Below, in pieces: positions 57,435-64,000 of a DNA stretch of 64,000 bases. Numbering within the stretch: the first letter of the stretch is position 1; each line of letters begins with the position of its first letter. The DNA lies in the NCBI GenBank assembly GCA_021018815.1, contig JAITYX010000046.1:620001-684000 (forward strand), given 5' to 3'. The position numbers and the translations under genes are program-made. The DNA comes from Talinum fruticosum (Eukaryota > Streptophyta > Magnoliopsida > Caryophyllales > Talinaceae). The notes under the pieces were generated by a model. That model worked only from the letters and a program-made list of their open reading frames with translations. It was not told the DNA's origin and did not search any database.

Positions 57435-59244
57435 ATGCCTAAGAGAGGTAATCATCCCGACTTTCTTGGCTCTTCATCTAAAAAGCCACGCACCAAAAGC
57501 CAAGAAGGCTCAACACCTTCTAAACCGATTGTCACCCGAAGATCTCATGTTGGACGACAAGTTCTTTCCAACCATAAAATTTTCGTGGTTGCCCCAAATT
57601 CAAACCACCGGTGTATATAATTTTCTTTGTTTTAGCGAGTTCATTTACCCCGAACTCGTTTCGAGTTTTACACCTCACTCACTCGAAGGTGTTCTAACCT
57701 CTAGGGTTCGTAACGTTATCGTTCGCATAAACACCTCTCTCCTCCACTGCCTGTTCAAGGTTTCCTCTCTTATCTTGAACAGCAACCCTATTCCTTTCAC
57801 TCGAAGTTGCCGACGACTTCTTTGAAAAATTCGCTAAAGAGTTTCCGAGTCACGGAAAATTTTTTCAATGACTCGATTGATGTCGAAGCATGCCTTCGTG
57901 CTTCTCGCTGATGAGAACCTTTTTCGCTCAAGCATTCCAGCAAGGAGAACCCCAACTCCAAGCACTTAAAAGCTCTTTTAGACATTCTTGAGGGCTACGA
58001 AGTAGACCTCTTCCCTCAATAATTGAGCGAGATGGCAGCTGTGCCAGCTCAACTCCAAAATTAGAAGAACACCCTCTTCCCTTCGTTGCTCTTCTCACAC
58101 TTGTTTTTAAACAATTCAAGGTTCCTATCCCCTCGGACCCAAACGCTGCTTCGAGGCTACCGTTGTGGTCGGCAAAAAGGAACTCCAGGGGTATGGGTAT
58201 CAGGAAACTCAACCTCGGTATCCGGGTACACAACTCGAGCCGAGGCCTCCTTCTCCGCCTAAGACTCGTAAAGAAACCCTCTCTCTCCCTCGCCCCACAT
58301 GTTGGTGCTTCCAGCTCGAGTGCTTCTAAGTCTCTCTCCACCATTTTGTCCTCCGCTTTCTGGATAAAATTAATTCCGTGTCCTCAAATTTCAAGGACAT
58401 GCTCCGGTCATTTAAAACTGTCTATTAAACCATGACCATCAACCAAAAACAACCCAGTCTCAAATTCGAGAGCAAGCAAGAACTGGTTCTTGAGATGAAG
58501 GGCTTGGTGAAGGAGCAAAAGGAGCTGGTCAAGCTCCTCCAGGAGAGAAGGTCCAAGGTGGCTCGGGACCGTGGCGACTCGGACACTTCGAAGCGTCCTC
58601 GAGCCCGACCCCGACCTCCTCATAAAGCGGGGAGGAAGAAGAAGCGGATAAAGAAGAAGCGGACGCCGAGGAGCCTGCAGCTGAGCAGCTCCTTCGGGCG
58701 AGCGGAGGCACAAAAAAGAAGAAGGAAGGACCGCCGAGGGTCAACTCGCTCCTCAAGCACAAGTGGCCGTACTCGGCTCGGACAGCGAGCCTCGAGTGGG
58801 TCGAAGACCTAGGCTGCGCTACGCCAACCTGCGGCGGGTCGACCGAGCGGACCCCTCCAGCCTACCGAGGCTCACGAGGAGGAACCTCTAGATCCTCTTG
58901 TTCGGGTCAGCCACTCGTAGCCGAGCCCTTGACAGCGATCCGTGTCCTCCCTCCGCCGTGCTCAAGCACATCGTCAAGATCATACCAGCGCCGGCGTACC
59001 TCTCATCCCTCCTTTTCCACTCGGACAACCCCTCTCCCTCGTAGGTGCCATGCACTCGTGTTACAATTCCACGATCCGCGATTCTTCTTCGTTCGAAAAT
59101 TTTTCTTTTGTCCGGACATCAAATATGTACTACTTGTCTGTATTCTTCCTATTTTTTGTTTTTGTTGAAAGGCAAGGGGAGAATATAGATAGAAAATTTG
59201 TTGTCTTGTTTAGGGGAGTTTCTTCATCTGTGTACTCTCTTTAA
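57435..59244 (+). pseudogene. E3 ORF3 (envelope-like accessory protein)
   Basis: ATG 57435 opens MPKRGNHPDFLGSSSKKPRT, with a Lys/Arg cluster. The globular half follows in shifted frames: LMLDDKFFPTIKFSWL, VYNFLCFSEFIYPELV, VRINTSLLHCLFKVSS. Frame 58432-58812 carries a heptad-like stretch MKGLVKEQKELVKLLQERRS followed by a Lys/Arg-rich run (KKKRIKKKRT). KHIVKIIPAPAYLSS appears near 58970-59010. A last frame (58942-59244) ends with the hydrophobic stretch NMYYLSVFFLFFVFVERQGE and overlaps PPT1. Same layout as E0-E2, so a single-pass C-terminal membrane segment is plausible. At least four frameshifts. Confidence 0.7.
59174..59183 (+). other. Upstream polypurine tract PPT1 (E3)
   Basis: AAGGGGAGAA, 288 bases before the terminal tract; in the ORF3 frame it encodes QGEN. 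Confidence 0.6.
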
Positions 59245-59457
59245 TTTCAATGAATTAATGCTTTCTCTTCACTTTTCTCTGTGATTATTGATTATTGCAA
59301 CCATTTCTAAGTTAACATTATTTCATTGATAAGCATATATTCTTTATCATCTGATACATTAAGCTTGCTTTACTTATCCGATTTTATGCGCAAATATTCA
59401 AAAGCGAGATCTTTATCACTAACAAAGTTTCGTCTATGTATGGAATCCCTTTCATCG

Positions 59458-59470
59458 AAAAGGGAGAGAT
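59458..59470 (+). other. Terminal polypurine tract (E3)
   Basis: AAAAGGGAGAGAT immediately before the 3' LTR. Confidence 0.85.
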
Positions 59471-61073
59471 TGAAGACTCGGACTTTACTCAAGACAATTC
59501 CGAGTTCTAACAAAGGAATCAGGTATAAGAATTTCTCACTTATAGAGTTTTGATTCCAAGGTATTCTCTGTACCTTAGAAACTTTTCCGAGTGTTATAGT
59601 ACTTTTCTCTAAGTGATATGACATTGACTTCATGTATTTCTTGCTTGTCTCTAAGTGACTCGGAAAACGAGATATGCACTCACGCCTGTCTCACTCAATT
59701 CCGAGTCTCTCATCACTTAGATATATCACATGTTGAAGTGACTAGTATTTCGCTTAACCGCACTCGAGTCCGACTTCATGTTATAAGTTCTATTCTATTG
59801 TACTCGGCGCTTCTAGTCCGAACCATGCTTAGTCTAGATCAAATTTTTTCACTCGATATTCGTTGTATAACTTGATTCTCGCTTAGACTAACTCGGATGG
59901 AATTTTGAGTTTCATGGATATTAGACTCGAAAAATTCCATTCCTTTTCTAACTCGGATAATTAATCGATCAATTATCTTAATTATATTATTATCTCGTGT
60001 CTAATCTTGGACCAAAGCATTTTATACTTTGAGAACCAATTTGATTTACTTTTGTAGGTTATTCAAACGAGGATACACTTTTTGAAATACAAAAGTAACC
60101 TAGCTTCAAGACGTGAAATCACCAGCAGACATGGCTTTTCCCCTTCTCTAACCTAGCCCCGAAGATTTTGTCGAGTGCATCTGTTTCCAAATCTGGAAAA
60201 CCGAAACGCCAAGCTTAACGGTGGTTTCCACCTTATCCTTCAAGACACCGCCATCTGGTTTTAGGACTTCCGAAGAAGTTAAGAACCGTTGTCCAATATT
60301 CATATTTCAACCGCTACTTTCGAGTGACTCGGAAAGTCGTTAATAACGGTCACAACGAACTTCTAGTCGGAAGATGGAGATAACGGCTACTCTGCCTGGT
60401 ATCTATAAAAGGAAGCCAACTCACAAGACTTGAAGATTGCCTAACCTATTGTTAATACATACTTGAGCAAAAGTCATTGTATTCACTTTCAATCTTCTAC
60501 TAACAACTCCCACTCTGTAATTCATTATATTCCGAGTTGTAACGTCTTGTACTTCGTTACAATCACTCTCTTCTTACTTTCTAAGTAAGGTCCCTTGACC
60601 GAGCTGTAAATGTTAACTCAGCTTACTTGTCCCTAGCTGTAAGGTTTATCTCGGCTAGGAAGTAATAGATCGGATAAGGGAACTTCGAGTCTAAGAAAAA
60701 CGTGTAAAGAGTTGTCGAAGGGAGCAACTTGGGTTCGGTCAGTCTACGGTATTTTGTGGACTCAAAATAGTGGATTTGACTTCATGCTTGGATTAGCACG
60801 GTCCATGGTTTTCTGCCCCGGGAGGGTTTCCACGTAATATCTGTGTATTTACTTTACGAGTTCATTCTAGACTCGGACATACTCGATCGCAGACTTGAAT
60901 CCGCTTCCTTACTTTTTACCGAGATTCCGAGTTCATACTTTTCTAACCTTGTTTTAAACTCGGAATCGTTTCTGTCTCTACTTTGGCAAAAAGAGCTCAA
61001 TCTTCATGAAAATCCTCCATCACCCTATTCATCCCCCTTTAGGGTGACTCGGACTCTCCCGAGTAAACCTTCA
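59471..61073 (+). repeat. E3 3' LTR
   Basis: TGAAGACTCGGACTTTAC to GTAAACCTTCA, 1603 bases. Very similar to the 5' LTR apart from the roughly 36-base difference. TATA box at 60403-60412. The array unit resumes directly after it. Confidence 0.93.
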
Positions 61074-62135
61074 CTCTGTTTCCTTCTAATGAGAACTTTC
61101 TTTCTCATCATTCAAGTAAAAAGAATCCGGACTCAAAGATTCTCAAAGCATTGTTCGATATTCTCGAGGGCTACGATGTAGCACTCTTCCCAGCTATCAT
61201 TGAACAGATGGCCACAATGCCAGCTCGGGCAAAGAACTACTCTCCTCTTTCCTTCGGACCCCTTCTAATTGTAGTTTTCAAGCGGTTTAAGGTTCCCTTC
61301 CCCTCGGACCTAAATGTAGTGTCCGAGGCCACCACCGTTATTGCCAGGAAGGAACTTCTTGACTCCTAAAGGTGCTCTAACCAGCTGGTGGTGTCTCGAA
61401 AAGTAAGGTGAAAACCACCGTTGAGCTTACCGTTTAAGATTTCCAGTTCTAGAGACAGACAACCTTGACACGATATTTAAGCCTTGTACAAAAGTAGAAA
61501 AGCGGTGTCTGCTGGTGATTGACAGACTAGAAGCCGATTACTTTTGTAATTCAAAATAGGATAACCTCGTTTAGATAACCTACAAAAGTAAACAATTTTG
61601 GGTCTCAAAGTGTAAAATACTTGGTGCAAGATTAGGCACGAGATAATAATTTAATTAAGATAATTAAGTGAAATTATCATAAGCCTAGAGGTGTAGAATT
61701 TTCTAAGTGTAATATTCATTACACTCGGAATCCGTCGAGTTACTCTTGGGAAGATCAAGTTACAATGAAAATATCGAGTATAAGTACGGGATCTAGACAA
61801 ATAATTCTCTAAAAAACATGTCGACTTAGAAAGATGAATTAACGTCTGTAATTCACTTTACCTCAGAATATGAAGTCATAACATAGATTAAAAGTGTTAG
61901 AGAGATGGTTTGAATATGCAATAAAACTAAGTAGTGTCTCGAGTGACTCGAAACATCGAGTGTGAGCTGATGAACAAGAATGTGTTTTCTAAGTCGATCG
62001 GAATCAAAAGAGAACATATTCAATAGCTTCTATATTACTCGGAATGACTTGTAATCAAAACTTAAGAAAGATGCGGTTTGTACCTGAATCACTGATAGTA
62101 CTAAGAATGATATAAATTCGAAGTCTAAGTATTCA

Positions 62136-62554
62136 AGTTAACTCGGTGAAACTAAGCCGGGAGTATTATATGTTTGCGCTTTCCGAGTCACTTAAAAACT
62201 ATACTTGAGTTAGACAGAGTATTTGAGAAAAATGGACTTCAAACTTATTAAATCATCTCTAGATTAGTGGAGAATTTCAGAAAGTTCTTTTAAAATTTCT
62301 CTTTTCTCTCTCTCTACCGCACGCTTCGATAAGTGAACTAGCCTTTGGGAGAAAGACACTGGAATTCTAACCGTTAGAGACAGAACCATCACACCTGTCC
62401 GAAGCGACCGTTGGAGGATTAGGTAAGAATGAATTCCGATGGACATTCCTTTCGTTATAAATAGCATCCATTTTCCTTTATTTCGCAAATTTACTCTCTT
62501 CTCACCTAATCTCTCGCGAATTTGCTCTCGCACACTAAGATCTCTATTTTCCCA

Positions 62555-62591
<37 letters not shown>

Positions 62592-64000
62592 CCTTCGAGG
62601 TCATTCTCGGTCACTTGAAAATCATCAGCCATAACTCAAAGAGGTTCAGCCTAAAGACATTCTAGCGTCCGCAACCAAGCAAACTTAAGAGGGTCCTTCT
62701 AACCCCTCCAAAATCTTCGCCACCTAATACCTCACATAGGGTGAGAAGTTCTTCCCAACCACATCCTTCTCGTGGTTGAATCACATCAAAACCATTGGAG
62801 TGTACAACTTCCTTTGCTTCAATGAGTTTACTTACCCGGACCTCGTTGTTCTTCTATTATAATCTTTCCTCCTCCGATGCTGTCATCACCTCAAGAGTTT
62901 GCGACACGGTTATGCGCATAAACCATTCCCTCCTCCATGGTCTTTTCAAAGTTTCTTCTCTCTTTCTCAACTGTAATCGCATCTCTTTCAACGAGATTAC
63001 GGATGAGTTCTTTAAAAATACGCCAAGGAAGTCCCTAAGTCACGAAAGAATTTCTCGGTGACTCGGATGAAGACTGAGGCCGATTTCTCTGTTTCCTTCT
63101 AATGAGAACTGTCTTCTTTCATCATTCAAGTAAAGAGAATCTGACTCAAAGATTCCCAAAGCTTTGTTCAATATTCTCGAGGGCTACGATGTAGACCTCT
63201 TCCCAGCTATCATTGAGCGGATGGCCACTGTGTCGGCTCGAGCAAAGAACTACTCTCCTCTTTCCTTTAGAGCCCTTCTAACTGTAGTTTTCAAGCAGTT
63301 TAAGGTTCCCTTCTCCTCATACCTAAATGTAGTGTTTGAGGCCACCATCGTTGTTGGCAGGAGCGAACTTCTTGACTCCTAAAGGTGCTCCAATCAGCTG
63401 GTGGTGTCTAAAAAGCAAGGTGAAAACCACCGTTGAGCTTACCGTTGAAGATTTCTAGTTTTGGAGACAGACAACCTTTACACAGACATTTGGGCCTTGT
63501 ACGAAGTATAAAAGCCTTTTCTGCTGGTGATTAACGACTTGAAGCCGATTACTTTTGTAATTCAAAAATAGGATAACCTCGTTTAGATAACCTACAAAAG
63601 TAAACAATTTTAGTTCTCAAAATATAAAATACTTTGGTGCAAGATTAGGCACATATAATAATTTAATTAAGATAATTAAGTGCAAAATTATCTTAGGCCT
63701 AGAGGAGTGGAATTTTACGAGTGTAATATTCATTATACTCGAGAATCCGTCGAAGTTAGTCTTATGAAAGATCAAGTTATAAAGAAAATATCGAGTATAA
63801 GTACATGATCTAGACAAATAATTCTCTAAAAAATATGTTGACTTAGAAAGATGAATTAACGCCGTAATTCACTTTACCTCAGAATATGAAGTCAAAACAT
63901 AGGTTAAAAGTGTTAGAGAGATGGTTTGAACATGCGATAAAACTAAGTAGTGTCCGAGTGACTCGAAACATCGAGTGTGAGCTGATGAACAAGAATGTGT
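62136..64000 (+). repeat. Array unit 7 (runs off the window)
   Basis: TATA box 62455-62464, the longest CT tract of the array (62558-62587), ORF3 part 62631-63382 (start ATA; frame 63164-63382 ends GRSELLDS at the junction stop 63380-63382), then minus-strand LTR to the window edge. Confidence 0.88.

Larger units (their letters stand above)
50162..61073 (+). mobile_element. E3: full-length copia (Sirevirus-like) element
   Basis: Structurally the most complete element in the window: LTRs at 50162-51731 and 59471-61073, primer site, gag, protease, integrase, RT including the RT-RNase H connection, RNase H, ORF3 with its own promoter, and two polypurine tracts. Total 10,912 bases. The target duplication is CTCTA (50157-50161) against CTCTG (61074-61078), one mismatch. 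It sits in ORF3 of an array unit, so it post-dates the array. All genes contain frameshifts. Confidence 0.93.
49209..62135 (+). repeat. Array unit 6, interrupted by complete element E3
   Basis: Variant TATA box CTCTAAATAAC at 49522-49532, ORF3 part 49685-50161 (start ATA). E3 is inserted at 50162-61073. ORF3 resumes at 61074 with CTCTGTTTCC exactly where it was cut and ends at the junction stop 61367-61369. Minus-strand LTR to 62135. Without E3 the unit is about 2010 bases. Confidence 0.88.

Overview
The window is a gene-poor, repeat-only stretch of a flowering-plant nuclear genome. I see no intact host gene, no tRNA or rRNA gene and no CRISPR array. Almost everything is nested LTR-retrotransposon DNA, mostly one Ty1/copia family resembling the Sirevirus (SIRE/Maximus) lineage. 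The grounds are a primer site matching initiator-Met tRNA, gag-protease-integrase-RT-RNase H order, two polypurine tracts, and an extra ORF (ORF3) between pol and the 3' LTR. Smaller parts are a Ty3/gypsy chromodomain element, a second gypsy-like LTR, a CACTA DNA-transposon end and an unclassified repeat carrying a conserved hairpin. Every coding region is broken by stops and frameshifts.

Layout. 1-392 is an integrase fragment. Element E0 (copia, minus strand, 3' half only) covers 393-13618 and is split by element E1 (copia, plus, 619-9145, target duplication AAATA/AAATC). In E1 a CACTA end has replaced the integrase and RT. 13619-14405 is an unclassified LTR-like repeat holding element E2 (copia, plus, 14406-25188, perfect duplication TTCTT). 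25189-35760 holds three related copies of that unclassified repeat in mixed orientation. They are interrupted by a solo copia LTR (27111-28701, duplication GGTAG), a mosaic double LTR (29496-31553) and a 2.9-kb gypsy-like LTR (32309-35227).

From 35761 past the right edge lies a head-to-tail tandem array of about 1.95-2.0-kb chimeric units. Each unit joins the ORF3 promoter and 5' half of ORF3 (plus strand) to the outer half of a copia LTR (minus strand). Seven units are visible. The array is interrupted by a truncated Ty3/gypsy element with chromodomain and 3' LTR (about 40881-44598) and by full-length element E3 (50162-61073, duplication CTCTA/CTCTG), which lies precisely inside the ORF3 of one unit.

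Biology. The copia elements would make Gag, then Pol, from the LTR promoter. ORF3 has its own TATA-like box upstream, a globular N-terminal half, a coiled-coil and basic middle, and a hydrophobic C-terminal segment recognisable in all four copies, so it looks like an envelope-type accessory protein. The tandem array appears to be a satellite-like amplification of part of this module after its start codon was lost. The word CTCAGA is unusually variable across copies, even inside the primer site, so some frameshifts may be consensus errors rather than mutations.
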